This document shows positions 32,129 to 40,413 of a DNA stretch of 56,909 bases, one piece after another; the stretch's first letter is position 1; each line of letters begins with the position of its first letter. Source of the stretch: an uncultured Mucilaginibacter sp. (GTDB lineage Bacteria > Bacteroidota > Bacteroidia > Sphingobacteriales > Sphingobacteriaceae); assembly GCF_937859865.1 (NCBI RefSeq), contig NZ_CALMAT010000174.1, positions 1 through 56,909 of the forward strand. Reading direction: 5' to 3'. Below the pieces are notes generated by a model. The model ran no database searches and was not told the origin of the DNA. It saw nothing but the letters and a program-made list of their open reading frames with translations. Position numbers and translations under genes: made by a program.

Positions 32129-33391
32129 TTAAACATCGAGGCGCATGTCCCGCTGTTCGTCCAAATTTAAAGCCGGGTTTGCTTCCATATGGTTTTTATC
32201 TTTAAACAACAGCAAAAACAACACTAAAACCACGGCCGCAATTCCGGCTGGTATCAACCAGATAGTTTGCCAGTTGTGTGCGGTATCAGAAGTTTTGTAG
32301 TTGTCCACAATCTGTCCGGCAATTAAAGATCCGATCAGCATCCCAACACCATAAGTGGCCAGCGTGATAAAGCCTTGCGCCGCACTTTTAAAGCGTTCGC
32401 CAGCCAGGTTGTCGGTATAAATCTGCCCGGTAACAAAAAAGAAATCGTAGCAAACGCCGTGCAAAACGATACCGGCAATCAGCATCCAGTAATTGCTGCC
32501 TGCATCGCCGTAGGCAAACAAAACATAACGCAATGCCCAGGCCAACATGCCCACGGCCAGCATTTTTTTTACGCCCAAACGGACGAAGAAAAACGGGATC
32601 ATCACCATAAATAAAATCTCGGAAACCTGCCCCAAAGATTGTGTTACCGTGGTGGCGTGCATGCCTGCTTCTTGGAAAAAAGGATTGGCAAAACCATAAT
32701 AAAATGCCAGCGGAACGCAAATGGCAATGGACGCAATAAAAAAGATGAGGTAAGATTTGTTTTTGAGCAAACCGATAGCATCTAAACCCAACATATCGCC
32801 AACAGAAACATTTTCGCCTCTTTTTACCGGTGGCGTTGCTGGTAAAGTAAAACTGAACAAACCTAAAATGATGGAAGCAATGGAAGCCATTTTAAAGGTA
32901 TTTACCAAAGCTGCTTCTCCGCCTTGCTTGTCCCAGTTTAGATAGCTGATTAAAACACCGGCCACAATCCAGCCAATCGTTCCCAAAACACGGATGGGCG
33001 GAAACTCTTTGCTTGGGTTTTGCATCTGCCGGAAGGAAACTGAATTGACCAAAGCCAATGTGGGCATATACAAAATCATATATACCAAAATCACCGGATA
33101 AAATGCAGAGAAATTGCTTGCAGTAGAAGCCCACCACAATAACGCACCACCCAATAAATGTAAAACACCCAGGATTTTTTGTGCCGAGAAAAACTTATCA
33201 GCTATTAAACCGATGATAAACGGTGCAACAATAGCTCCTATGGATTGCGTGGTTACCGCAGCCCCAACTTCTATACCGGAAGTTTTCAGGTCTTTTAACA
33301 AGTACGTTCCCAGGGTTACAAACCATGAACCCCAGATAAAAAATTCCAGGAACATCATGGCCGATAACTTGGTGCGGATGGCAGCAGTCAT
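32129..33391 (-). CDS. MFS transporter, nucleoside:H+ symporter (NupG/XapB) type
   Basis: A 420-residue inner-membrane transporter with about 12 membrane helices (for example FLEFFIWGSWFVTLGTYLL at 15-33, VTTQSIGAIVAPFIIGLIAD near 45-64, YLIFFIASIAICVPLAFYYG near 215-234, IWLIPAGIAAVVLVLFLLLF near 380-399). The start FLEFFIWGSWFVTLG and the loop RVLGTIGWIVAGVLI are typical of the nucleoside:H+ symporter family. In this cluster it more likely takes up the sugar product than a nucleoside. It is 11 bp from the isomerase gene downstream and 34 bp from the cytochrome gene upstream. Confidence 0.9.
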   Translation of the reverse strand: MTAAIRTKLSAMMFLEFFIWGSWFVTLGTYLLKDLKTSGIEVGAAVTTQSIGAIVAPFIIGLIADKFFSAQKILGVLHLLGGALLWWASTASNFSAFYPVILVYMILYMPTLALVNSVSFRQMQNPSKEFPPIRVLGTIGWIVAGVLISYLNWDKQGGEAALVNTFKMASIASIILGLFSFTLPATPPVKRGENVSVGDMLGLDAIGLLKNKSYLIFFIASIAICVPLAFYYGFANPFFQEAGMHATTVTQSLGQVSEILFMVMIPFFFVRLGVKKMLAVGMLAWALRYVLFAYGDAGSNYWMLIAGIVLHGVCYDFFFVTGQIYTDNLAGERFKSAAQGFITLATYGVGMLIGSLIAGQIVDNYKTSDTAHNWQTIWLIPAGIAAVVLVLFLLLFKDKNHMEANPALNLDEQRDMRLDV

Positions 33392-33410
33392 AATTTAGGT
33401 TTTAGGTAGG

Positions 33411-33422
33411 TAAAAAGAGTAT
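33411..33422 (-). repeat. Degenerate core motif between cytochrome and transporter genes
   Basis: TAAAAAGAGTAT with tail ATTTAGGTTTTAGGTAGG; two changes from either type, but fills the 34-bp gap as other copies do. Confidence 0.5.
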
Positions 33423-33425
33423 GGT

Positions 33426-33863
33426 TTATTTTAATGACAATATATATTTTACCATTTCTTTGGCATCTGCTAAAGGCAGGTTTGGATGTGGTGTCATCGC
33501 GATATCACCCCAAACGCCTTTTCCGCCGCTGATTACTTTATTGGCCAGATAGTCAATGTTCTTATCATTGTTTTCATATTTTTTGGCCACATCGGCATAA
33601 GCCGGGCCAATTAATTTTTCATGTTCTTTGTGGCAGCCCAAACAATCAGAGGCAGCAAGCAATTGTGCACCCTTAGATGATGAAGTTGCGCCGGTCCTTT
33701 CTGTACCAATGCTGTTCACGTTGGTATCGGCATCGCTATTTTGGCTTTTTGCAGTTACGTTAGCGGCAGTTACACTATCGTTGCTTACAGATTGATTAGA
33801 TTTATTATTGCTACAAGCAGCAATTACAGCACAAAGGCTTAAAATAATGGCAGTTTTTTTCAT
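33426..33863 (-). CDS. Periplasmic c-type cytochrome lipoprotein
   Basis: A 145-residue lipoprotein (signal LSLCAVIAAC, lipid Cys near residue 18), then a Ser/Asn/Thr-rich linker to about 65, then a class I cytochrome c domain of about 80 residues: haem-binding CLGCH in ASDCLGCHKEH near 74-78, GPAYADVAKKY, and the distal Met in GDIAMTPHP near 124. It closely resembles cytochrome c551/c552 types fused or adjacent to dehydrogenases. It is the likely electron acceptor of the GMC dehydrogenase in the same run. Confidence 0.92.
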   Translation of the reverse strand: MKKTAIILSLCAVIAACSNNKSNQSVSNDSVTAANVTAKSQNSDADTNVNSIGTERTGATSSSKGAQLLAASDCLGCHKEHEKLIGPAYADVAKKYENNDKNIDYLANKVISGGKGVWGDIAMTPHPNLPLADAKEMVKYILSLK

Positions 33864-33877
33864 GGTATTTGTATTAA

Positions 33878-34930
33878 TTATATTCCTAATAAAGTTTTGT
33901 TAAAAGAAGCATCGGCACCGGAAGCTGCAAAGTCATCAAAGGCTTTGTCGGTTACCCGGATGATGTGGTCCTGAATAAATTGTGCACCTTCCCGGGCACC
34001 GTCTTCCTGGTTTTTAATGGCACACTCCCATTCTAAAACCGCCCAGCCTTTGTAATCATAAGCGGCCAACTTACTAAAAATTGCTTTAAAATCCACCTGG
34101 CCATCGCCCAAAGAGCGGAAACGGCCAGCACGGTCAATCCAGTTTTGGTAACCGCCGTAAACACCTTGCCTGCCGGTTGGGTTAAACTCTGCATCTTTTA
34201 CATGGAACATTTTGATGCGTTCGTGGTAAATATCAATGTAATCCAGGTAATCCAAACATTGCAAAATAAAGTGGGAAGGATCATACAATAAACAAGCGCG
34301 CGGGTGGTTGTTCACTTTTTCGAGGAACATTTCGTAAGTTATACCATCGTGCAGGTCTTCTCCGGCGTGGATTTCGTAGCACAGATCAATACCGCATTCG
34401 TCAAATTCATTCAGGATCGGCAACCACCGTTTTGCTAATTCTGTAAAACCGGTTTCTACCAAACCCGCCGGGCGTTGCGGCCAGGGATAAACCATCGGCC
34501 ATAATAAAGCACCGCTAAAAGTAGCATGGGCATGCAATCCCAAATTTTGGGAAGCTTTTGCGGCATACTTTAATTGCTGTATGGCCCATTCTTTACGTGC
34601 GTTGGGGTTGTTTTTTACCTGATCCGGCGCGAAAGCATCAAACAAAGTATCATAAGCCGGATTGACTGCCACCAACTGGCCTTGCAAATGTGTAGAAAGT
34701 TCGGTGATTTGCAAGCCATAACCCATCACTTTCCCGTTCAAATCATCGGCATAAGTTTTACTTTCTGCGGCCAATTTTAGGTCTATAAAAGAAGCATTGT
34801 TGGTAGGCAGTTGGATACCCCGAAAACCAAGGTCAGCAGCCCATTTGCAAATGGCATCCAGACTGTTAAAAGGAGCTTCGTTAGAAATAAATTGGGCCAA
34901 AAATATGGCAGGTCCTAATAAAGTAGTCAT
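33878..34930 (-). CDS. TIM-barrel sugar isomerase/epimerase-like protein (cytosolic)
   Basis: A 350-residue member of the xylose-isomerase-like superfamily without a signal peptide. Metal ligands: Glu in CYEIHAGED near 186, Asp in LLYDPSHFIL near 218, His in KMFHVKDAEF near 244, Glu in AVLEWECA near 297. It would act on the imported sugar after uptake. It is three bases from the Gfo/Idh gene upstream. Two dispersed cores lie inside: NASFIDLK (34786) and the C-terminal DASFN (33901), the latter providing nearly the last residues. Confidence 0.9.
   Translation of the reverse strand: MTTLLGPAIFLAQFISNEAPFNSLDAICKWAADLGFRGIQLPTNNASFIDLKLAAESKTYADDLNGKVMGYGLQITELSTHLQGQLVAVNPAYDTLFDAFAPDQVKNNPNARKEWAIQQLKYAAKASQNLGLHAHATFSGALLWPMVYPWPQRPAGLVETGFTELAKRWLPILNEFDECGIDLCYEIHAGEDLHDGITYEMFLEKVNNHPRACLLYDPSHFILQCLDYLDYIDIYHERIKMFHVKDAEFNPTGRQGVYGGYQNWIDRAGRFRSLGDGQVDFKAIFSKLAAYDYKGWAVLEWECAIKNQEDGAREGAQFIQDHIIRVTDKAFDDFAASGADASFNKTLLGI
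33901..33912 (-). repeat. Core motif inside the 3' end of the isomerase gene
   Basis: TAAAAGAAGCAT encodes DASFN only seven codons from the stop. A full 12/12 match to type A. Confidence 0.7.
34771..34797 (-). repeat. Core motif inside the isomerase gene
   Basis: TAAAAGAAGCAT at 34786-34797 plus the tail CCAATTTTAGGTCTA, so the entire extended consensus is present within codons NNASFIDLKLA. Confidence 0.75.
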
Positions 34931-34933
34931 GAT

Positions 34934-36088
34934 TTATATTTTGAAGTCCGTCCATTTTTCGGAAGACTTTCCGGATGCAATTACGTTTTCGATAAAGGCC
35001 ATTCCGCGGATGCCTTCTTCAATTCCCGGAAAATCCAGCCACTCCGGTTCGGGTGTTTTTCCTGCCAAATGCGCCTGAATGGTAAAAGCGAAATTTTTAT
35101 AAAGATTGGCAAAAGCCTCAAGATAACCTTCGGGATGGCCAGCAGGTGTTCGGGTATTTTTTTGGGCGAAGGAACTGGTATAGCTGCCGCCGGTCCGGTA
35201 AACTTCTACCGGTTTGTCCAAAAGTTTTACCAGCAAAGAGTTTGCATCAAACTGTTGCCATTCAATCCCTCCGTTTTCGCCATAAACCCTGATTTTGACA
35301 TTGTTTTCTTCTCCGGCTGCAACTTGCGTGGCCATCAAAACGCCGCTCGCGCCATTGTTAAATTTTAGCAGAACTGCGCCGTCATCATCCAACTGCCGCC
35401 CTTCAACCACAATGTTAACATCGGCACAAAGCTTTGTAACGGATAGGTTGGAAACATATTCGCACAAATTGAAAACATGTGTCCCGATATCGCCCATTGC
35501 CCCTGCCATACCGCTTTTGGTCGGGTCGGTACGCCAGGAAGCTTGTTTGTTATTTCCGCCTTCTTCAAACTTGCTCAGCCAGCCTTGCGGGTACTCTACA
35601 TAAACTTTGCGGATTTTTCCCAACTTTCCTGAAAGTGCAAACTGCCGTGCTTCTTTTACCATCGGATATCCGGTGTAAGTATGCGTAAGGCAAAAGAAAT
35701 TTCCGGTCTGTTCGATCACTTTCTGCAAGTCTTTTGCTTCCTGCAAAGAAAATGTGGCCGGTTTATCCAAAATAACATGAAAGCCGTTTTCCAATGCTTC
35801 TTTTGCTGGTGCAAAATGAAGATGGTTTGGTGTTACGATGCTGATCACTTGTACACGCTCGTTTTCGGGCAACTGCTTTTCCTTTTCAATCAGTTCCTGA
35901 TACGAATTATAAACGCGGTTTTCGGGCAGGTTGAGCAATAAACCGCTGGCTTTGGATTTTGCAGGATCACTGCTAAAAGCGCCGCAAACCAATTCGTACT
36001 GATCGTCCATCCGTGCCGCAATGCGATGGACAGCACCGATAAATGCGCCTTGGCCGCCGCCAATCATTCCTAATTTTAACCTCATCAT
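34934..36088 (-). CDS. Gfo/Idh/MocA-family oxidoreductase (cytosolic)
   Basis: A 384-residue NAD(P)-dependent sugar oxidoreductase. Rossmann motif GMIGGGQGAFIGAVHR near 7-22; the catalytic-site Lys is in HVILDKPATFS near 112; the C-terminal alpha/beta domain begins about 130 (FCLTHTYTGYPMV). No signal peptide, so it acts on the sugar inside the cell, possibly reducing or oxidising C3. Six bases from the subunit-3-like gene upstream. Near-core words occur at 35647 (MVKEAR) and 35794 (AKEALE). Confidence 0.92.
   Translation of the reverse strand: MMRLKLGMIGGGQGAFIGAVHRIAARMDDQYELVCGAFSSDPAKSKASGLLLNLPENRVYNSYQELIEKEKQLPENERVQVISIVTPNHLHFAPAKEALENGFHVILDKPATFSLQEAKDLQKVIEQTGNFFCLTHTYTGYPMVKEARQFALSGKLGKIRKVYVEYPQGWLSKFEEGGNNKQASWRTDPTKSGMAGAMGDIGTHVFNLCEYVSNLSVTKLCADVNIVVEGRQLDDDGAVLLKFNNGASGVLMATQVAAGEENNVKIRVYGENGGIEWQQFDANSLLVKLLDKPVEVYRTGGSYTSSFAQKNTRTPAGHPEGYLEAFANLYKNFAFTIQAHLAGKTPEPEWLDFPGIEEGIRGMAFIENVIASGKSSEKWTDFKI
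35647..35658 (+). repeat. Near-core word inside the Gfo/Idh gene
   Basis: GTGCTTCTTTTA, one base from type A, followed by CCATCGGATA. It encodes VKEAR in the opposite reading sense; could be chance since VKEA is a common peptide. Confidence 0.4.
35794..35805 (+). repeat. Near-core word inside the Gfo/Idh gene
   Basis: ATGCTTCTTTTG followed by CTGGTGCAAAATG, one base from type A with a partial tail. It encodes AKEALE. Weak on its own. Confidence 0.4.
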
Positions 36089-36094
36089 TGTAGT

Positions 36095-36667
36095 TTAGGA
36101 AAGTGCCCAGGCTTTATCGCCTTTTTTATAGGGATAATTGCCATCGTATTTTCCGGGTATAGGCATATAGCGCAAAGCTTTGGTAGCGCCAACCTCGGAA
36201 GTAAAATAGCCCAGCATGGTTAGCTCTTTCATCATCCTGAAATAATGGTTCGGGTCTTCCTTTTTCTTTGTTTTTTGATACGCTTTTTGCTCGTTGTCCA
36301 GCTCAACCAACAAAGCGGTGCGTTGCTGCGGGCTGCTTTCCATAAATTTTTTGCCGTGCTTTTTCTGGCTGGCGTTATCTATTTGCGACAAACCTTTGGT
36401 AAACACTTTCTGGTCTTCCGGCAAGTAACAATCCTTTACCATCGTGGCCATAAAATGGCCAATGCCAGCCTCTTTTGCACCAGGCGTACTGGTTGCCGGG
36501 AAAATGGTATCGCCAACTTCATCCATAAAACCGATTTGGTCGGTGTTAAATAATTCGCTTACTTTTTCGGGTGTTGATTTACAACCACTTTGCAAAAAAA
36601 ACTCGGCCCCTAAAACTGTGCCGCCCAATAACCAGGCAACTTTTGTTATGGCTTCTCTTCTATCCAT
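36095..36667 (-). CDS. Gluconate 2-dehydrogenase subunit 3-like protein
   Basis: A 190-residue exported partner of FAD-dependent GMC dehydrogenases, needed in related systems for export or maturation of the large subunit. Twin-arginine-type start MDRREAITKVAWLLGGTVLG, then a hydrophobic stretch and Cys in FLQSGCKST. Family motifs: IGFMDEVGDTIFPATSTPGAKEA near 45-67 and DPNHYFRMMKELTMLGYFTSE near 138-158 with GATKALRYMPIPGKY. Its natural partner is the GMC protein at 38523-40205, one gene further upstream. Confidence 0.92.
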   Translation of the reverse strand: MDRREAITKVAWLLGGTVLGAEFFLQSGCKSTPEKVSELFNTDQIGFMDEVGDTIFPATSTPGAKEAGIGHFMATMVKDCYLPEDQKVFTKGLSQIDNASQKKHGKKFMESSPQQRTALLVELDNEQKAYQKTKKKEDPNHYFRMMKELTMLGYFTSEVGATKALRYMPIPGKYDGNYPYKKGDKAWALS

Positions 36668-36679
36668 ATTTTTATGTGC

Positions 36680-36691
36680 TAAAAACAGTAT
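36680..36691 (-). repeat. Dispersed core motif, type B
   Basis: TAAAAACAGTAT, preceded by CATATTTTTATGTGC. It touches the outer end of MITE-like element 5 and lies just before the subunit-3-like start codon. Confidence 0.75.
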
Positions 36692-36850
36692 TTAGGTCCT
36701 GTTTAAAATTTGTTCGATATATTTTCCCATGCTTCTTTTATCGCCTAAAAAACCGTAAATTTTGGTTTATTAAAATTGATGCGGACACCAATTTTTATAG
36801 GGTAAAAGAAGCATCGTCATTTTTATTCTTGTGCAAATTTAAACAGGCCC
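36692..36850. repeat. Complete MITE-like element 5 (about 159 bp)
   Basis: Outer ends TTAGGTCCTGTTTAAAATTT (36692) and AAATTTAAACAGGCCCA (to 36850). Inner cores ATGCTTCTTTTATCGCCTAA at 36729 and the complement ending at 36814, which again has the ACACCAATTTTTATAGGG tail seen in elements 1, 4 and 7. It separates two genes of the catabolic run. Confidence 0.85.
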
Positions 36851-36873
36851 ATAAAGTATTTAATAATTAAAAC

Positions 36874-38298
36874 TTATGCCCTCAAGCTCCAGCCCTGCCG
36901 GTATTCGCGTTTTACATATTGATTTACATCGTCAAAGTTGGTGATCTTCATGTTTTGATTGTCCCAAAGCATTTTGATGTGGCCGCCTTTCAAATCATTT
37001 CCCCTTACCGCTAAATTGGCCATCAATAAAGCTTCTGTTAATGGCCCGGCTAATTCAAACGGCGAACTTAATTCTTTTTTGCCGTAACCTGCCAAACAAC
37101 CTTCTACCCATTGGGCGTAATGTCCGTTTGCTTGTCCGGGCACACGCGCAATGGTTTGCTTTACATGAACTTCGTTGGTACGTGATGTTGGCAACAACAA
37201 AGGATTTTCTGAATACGTGCTGGCCATCATTTTCCCTTTGGTGCCGATGAACAAAATACCATTGCCGTCGTCTCCGAATTTCTCATTGGCCCCTAATTCT
37301 TCCGGCCTTTCCGGCTGAATGCCGCCATCCATCCAATGCAGGATAATATCGCCTTTTGTTTTTTTGGTTTTAGGGAAAGTAAGCGTAACGTGGCTGGAAG
37401 GCGGACAGCTATCCGGGAAAACGCCACGTTTAAATTCATCTACATAAACACTGCCTACGCTGGCCTGTACATCTTTTGCGTATTGCAAACCCAACACCCG
37501 GAAAGGCGCTTCTACCAAATGGCAGCCCATATCGCCCAAAGCACCGGTTCCGTAATCCCACCAGCCGCGCCAGTTAAAAGGGACTAATTTATCAACATAA
37601 TTTTTTTCAGGGGCCGTACCTAACCATAAATCCCAATCTAATTCCTTTGGAATATCTGCTTTGGTGGTTGGCCATGGAATGCCTTGCGGCCAAACCGGGC
37701 GGTCTGTCCAGCAATAAACGGTATGTACATCGCCGATTACACCGGCGTCATACCATTCGGCCAATTGCCTTGTGCCATCGTTTGATGAGCCCTGGTTGCC
37801 CATTTGCGTAACCACTTTGTATTTTTTGGCCGCTTCTGTCAGCATACGTGCCTCATAAATATCATGGGTCATGGGTTTTTGTACATAGACATGTTTGCCG
37901 TGCTGCATGGCGGCCAATGCAATAACGGCGTGGTTATGGTCAGGGGTTGATACGGATACGGCATCAATATTTTTTGCCTCCTTATCAAACAGCTTGCGCC
38001 AGTCTTTATAATATTTTGCTTTAGGGAAACTGGCCACAGATTTGGCTGCGCGCCTGTCGTCCACATCGCATAAAAAACCAATTTCTGCTTTGCCGCTTTT
38101 GTAAAAATTAGCAATATCGCTCTGGCCTTTTCCACCGGCGCCAACACCGGCAACAATCAGCTTATCACTTGGTGCGGTATACCCTTTTCCGCCTAAAACA
38201 AAGCGGGGAACAATGGTAAAAGCGGCGGCGGCAACGGCGGCATTTTTAATAAAAACACGCCGCGACTTGTCTTGCGGTTCTAAATGGTTTTCAGTCAT
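36874..38298 (-). CDS. Tat-exported Gfo/Idh/MocA-family oxidoreductase
   Basis: A 474-residue NAD(P)-fold oxidoreductase with a twin-arginine signal (SRRVFIKNAAVAAAAFTIV). Rossmann start IVAGVGAGGKGQSDIANFYK near 48-67, VSTPDHNHAVIALAAM near 115, catalytic VQKPMTHDIYEA near 138, then GNQGSSNDGTRQLAEWYDAG and PVWPQGIPWP, all typical of the exported Bacteroidota/Planctomycetes subfamily whose cofactor is tightly bound. It may redox-modify sugar in the periplasm together with the GMC and DUF1080 proteins. Confidence 0.93.
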   Translation of the reverse strand: MTENHLEPQDKSRRVFIKNAAVAAAAFTIVPRFVLGGKGYTAPSDKLIVAGVGAGGKGQSDIANFYKSGKAEIGFLCDVDDRRAAKSVASFPKAKYYKDWRKLFDKEAKNIDAVSVSTPDHNHAVIALAAMQHGKHVYVQKPMTHDIYEARMLTEAAKKYKVVTQMGNQGSSNDGTRQLAEWYDAGVIGDVHTVYCWTDRPVWPQGIPWPTTKADIPKELDWDLWLGTAPEKNYVDKLVPFNWRGWWDYGTGALGDMGCHLVEAPFRVLGLQYAKDVQASVGSVYVDEFKRGVFPDSCPPSSHVTLTFPKTKKTKGDIILHWMDGGIQPERPEELGANEKFGDDGNGILFIGTKGKMMASTYSENPLLLPTSRTNEVHVKQTIARVPGQANGHYAQWVEGCLAGYGKKELSSPFELAGPLTEALLMANLAVRGNDLKGGHIKMLWDNQNMKITNFDDVNQYVKREYRQGWSLRA

Positions 38299-38324
38299 GA
38301 TTTTTATTCTTAATGGTTTAGTTT

Positions 38325-38520
38325 TGTTCTAATTTCAAAAAGAAGTTTAAGATTTACTTCATTGAATTTTGATACTTCTTTTATCGCTATAAAAATGGCA
38401 AACCTTTAGTTTTTAGTTTATGCAATTGATGCAGCGGCCAAATTTTATAGGGTAAAAGAAGCATCGGCACCAATTTTTAAAATATCAAAAGACTTTCAAC
38501 AAAGCTTAAACAGGTTTTAG
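38325..38520. repeat. MITE-like element 6 (degenerate outside)
   Basis: Inner cores ATACTTCTTTTATCGCTATA at 38372 and the complement of ATGCTTCTTTTACCCTATAA ending at 38464, with the GGCC tails on each side. Outer sequence is degenerate: AGAAGTTTAAGATTTA on the left, GCTTAAACAGG on the right. The 224-bp gap between the Gfo/Idh and GMC genes contains little else. Confidence 0.7.
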
Positions 38521-38522
38521 GA

Positions 38523-40205
38523 TCAGGTAATATTCAGTTTTTTCATTTCGCTTACGGCATGGTCAACGGCACGGGCAGTTAGCGCCATGTAAGTAAGGGA
38601 AGGGTTTTGGCAGGCGGAAGAAACCATGGCTGCACCATCGGTTACAAATACATTTTTGGCATCCCAAACCTGGTTCCATTCGTTTAGCACGGAAGTTTTA
38701 GGATCACGTCCCATTCTGGCCGTCCCCATTTCATGGATACCTTTACCTAACACAGCTTCCTGCATATTTCCCTGCACGTTTTTAGCGCCTGCAGCTTCCA
38801 AAATTTCTTTGGCATCCTGCATCATATCTACCCGCATCTTCTTTTCATTGTCTCTAATCACCGCATCAATAGCTACCACCGGTAAGCCCCAGGCATCTTT
38901 TTTGCTTTTATCTATCGTGATTTTGTTGTCGTGATAAGGCAAAGTTTCGCCAAATCCACCCATGCCAATCTTCCAGCTACCTGGCTCTGATAGCGCATCT
39001 TTGAAATCACCTCCGATATTCATTTCGGCAATATCACGGCTCCAACCATCGCGGCTGGCACTTCCCTGATAACCGAAACCACGAATATAATCTCGTTTTT
39101 CGCCGTTGGTATTGCGAAAACGCGGAATGTAGAATCCGTTTGCCCTTCTGCCAAAATAATATTTATCCTCGTAACCTTCTACAGTCCCGGATGCACCTAC
39201 ATTTAAGTGATGGTCCATCAAGTTATGACCTAATTCTCCGCTGCTGCTACCTAAACCACCCGGCCAAATATCTGTAGCAGAATTCATTAATATCCAGGCA
39301 GAATTTATGGTTGAAGCATTTACAAAAACAATCTTAGCCTTGTATTCATAAGTCTGTTTTGTTTCTGCATCGAGCACTTCCACACCTGTAGCTTTCTTGC
39401 TGTCTTTATCATATAAAATTTTGGTAACTATAGAAAACGGACGTACCGTTAACTTGCCTGTTGCCATAGCAGCGGGCAAGGTTGCAGATTGCGTACTAAA
39501 ATAAGCACCAAACGGACAGCCTAACCAGCATTTGTTACGGTACTGGCAATTTGTACGATTGTGGTGCGGAAGCGTAATATTAGCGGTACGGCCAATAATC
39601 ATGGGGCGCATGCCTTTGTAATGTTGTTTTAAGCGGGCTGCAACATCTTTTTCAACCACATTTAGCTCCATCGGTGGCATAAAATCCCCGTCTGGCAAAA
39701 TAGCTAAACCATCACGATTACCGGAAATGCCTGCAAAACGCTCTGCATAACCATACCATTTTTCTAAGTCTTTATATCGTATTGGCCAATCTACGCCGAT
39801 ACCATCACGCATGTTAGCTTCAAAATCAGAGTTGGCCCACCGGTAGGATTGCCTTCCCCACATCAGCGAACGCCCGCCAACATGGTATCCACGAAACCAG
39901 TCGAACGGTTTAACTTCGGTGTAAGGGCTTTCTTTTTCGTTCACCCAATAATCCAAATTGCTTTCGTTCAAAGTATAGTCCCGCGCTAAAACCGGATAGT
40001 CCTTGATCATTTGCTGGGTTTTGCCACCGCGGTGCGGAAATTCCCAAGGCGCTTTATTGGCATTTACATAATCTTTAATGTGCTCGATGTTCTTACCGCG
40101 CTCTAACATAATTGTTTTTAGTCCCTTTTCGGTCAGTTCTTTGGCTGCCCAGCCACCAGAAATACCGGAACCAATTACAATTGCATCATACTCATTGCTG
40201 GCCAT
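38523..40205 (-). CDS. GMC-family FAD-dependent oxidoreductase (glycoside 3-dehydrogenase candidate)
   Basis: A 560-residue flavoprotein. FAD-binding YDAIVIGSGISGGWAAKEL near 5-23 and LERGKNIEH; GGRSLMWGRQSYRW near 112-125; a Cys cluster CQYRNKCWLGCPFGAYF near 218-234 as in gluconate 2-dehydrogenase-like enzymes that pass electrons onward; the catalytic His in GIHEMGTARMG near 489 and Asn in SACQNPSLTYMA near 534. With the subunit-3-like protein and cytochrome c it makes the classic three-part sugar dehydrogenase that oxidises C3 of glycosides. No signal is seen in the large subunit, consistent with hitch-hiking export on the subunit-3 partner. It is the first gene of the minus-strand run. 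Confidence 0.92.
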   Translation of the reverse strand: MASNEYDAIVIGSGISGGWAAKELTEKGLKTIMLERGKNIEHIKDYVNANKAPWEFPHRGGKTQQMIKDYPVLARDYTLNESNLDYWVNEKESPYTEVKPFDWFRGYHVGGRSLMWGRQSYRWANSDFEANMRDGIGVDWPIRYKDLEKWYGYAERFAGISGNRDGLAILPDGDFMPPMELNVVEKDVAARLKQHYKGMRPMIIGRTANITLPHHNRTNCQYRNKCWLGCPFGAYFSTQSATLPAAMATGKLTVRPFSIVTKILYDKDSKKATGVEVLDAETKQTYEYKAKIVFVNASTINSAWILMNSATDIWPGGLGSSSGELGHNLMDHHLNVGASGTVEGYEDKYYFGRRANGFYIPRFRNTNGEKRDYIRGFGYQGSASRDGWSRDIAEMNIGGDFKDALSEPGSWKIGMGGFGETLPYHDNKITIDKSKKDAWGLPVVAIDAVIRDNEKKMRVDMMQDAKEILEAAGAKNVQGNMQEAVLGKGIHEMGTARMGRDPKTSVLNEWNQVWDAKNVFVTDGAAMVSSACQNPSLTYMALTARAVDHAVSEMKKLNIT

Positions 40206-40364
40206 ATATTTGAAAAATTAAAATAGGATAATTGGTTGTGCTGGCTAAAGTATAAAAATGTTTTTCAAAAAATCAATTTTCTTTAAAACTTTACAAACAT
40301 TTCTTTTTGGGCAAAACCAAATACCAAAAGTTAAACGCCAAACACTATTTACTTATGCCTGACC

Positions 40365-40376
40365 ATGCTTTTTTTA
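40365..40376 (+). repeat. Degenerate core motif upstream of mnmA
   Basis: ATGCTTTTTTTATATCTACT, one base from the type A core; 18 bp before the -7 element of mnmA, roughly where a -33 element would lie. Confidence 0.55.
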
Positions 40377-40394
40377 TATCTACTTTTCTTAGCT

Positions 40395-40402
40395 TACCTT
40401 TG
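40395..40402 (+). promoter_or_regulatory. Bacteroidota -7 promoter element of mnmA
   Basis: TACCTTTG matches TAnnTTTG exactly; the start codon follows 11 bases later, so the mRNA leader would be only a few bases long. Confidence 0.6.
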
Positions 40403-40413
40403 CGTTAATTAAA

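Noticed and set aside
32388-32720. 110-codon frame inside the MFS transporter
   Set aside because: Same strand, alternate frame of a clear transporter; Arg- and Cys-rich shadow.
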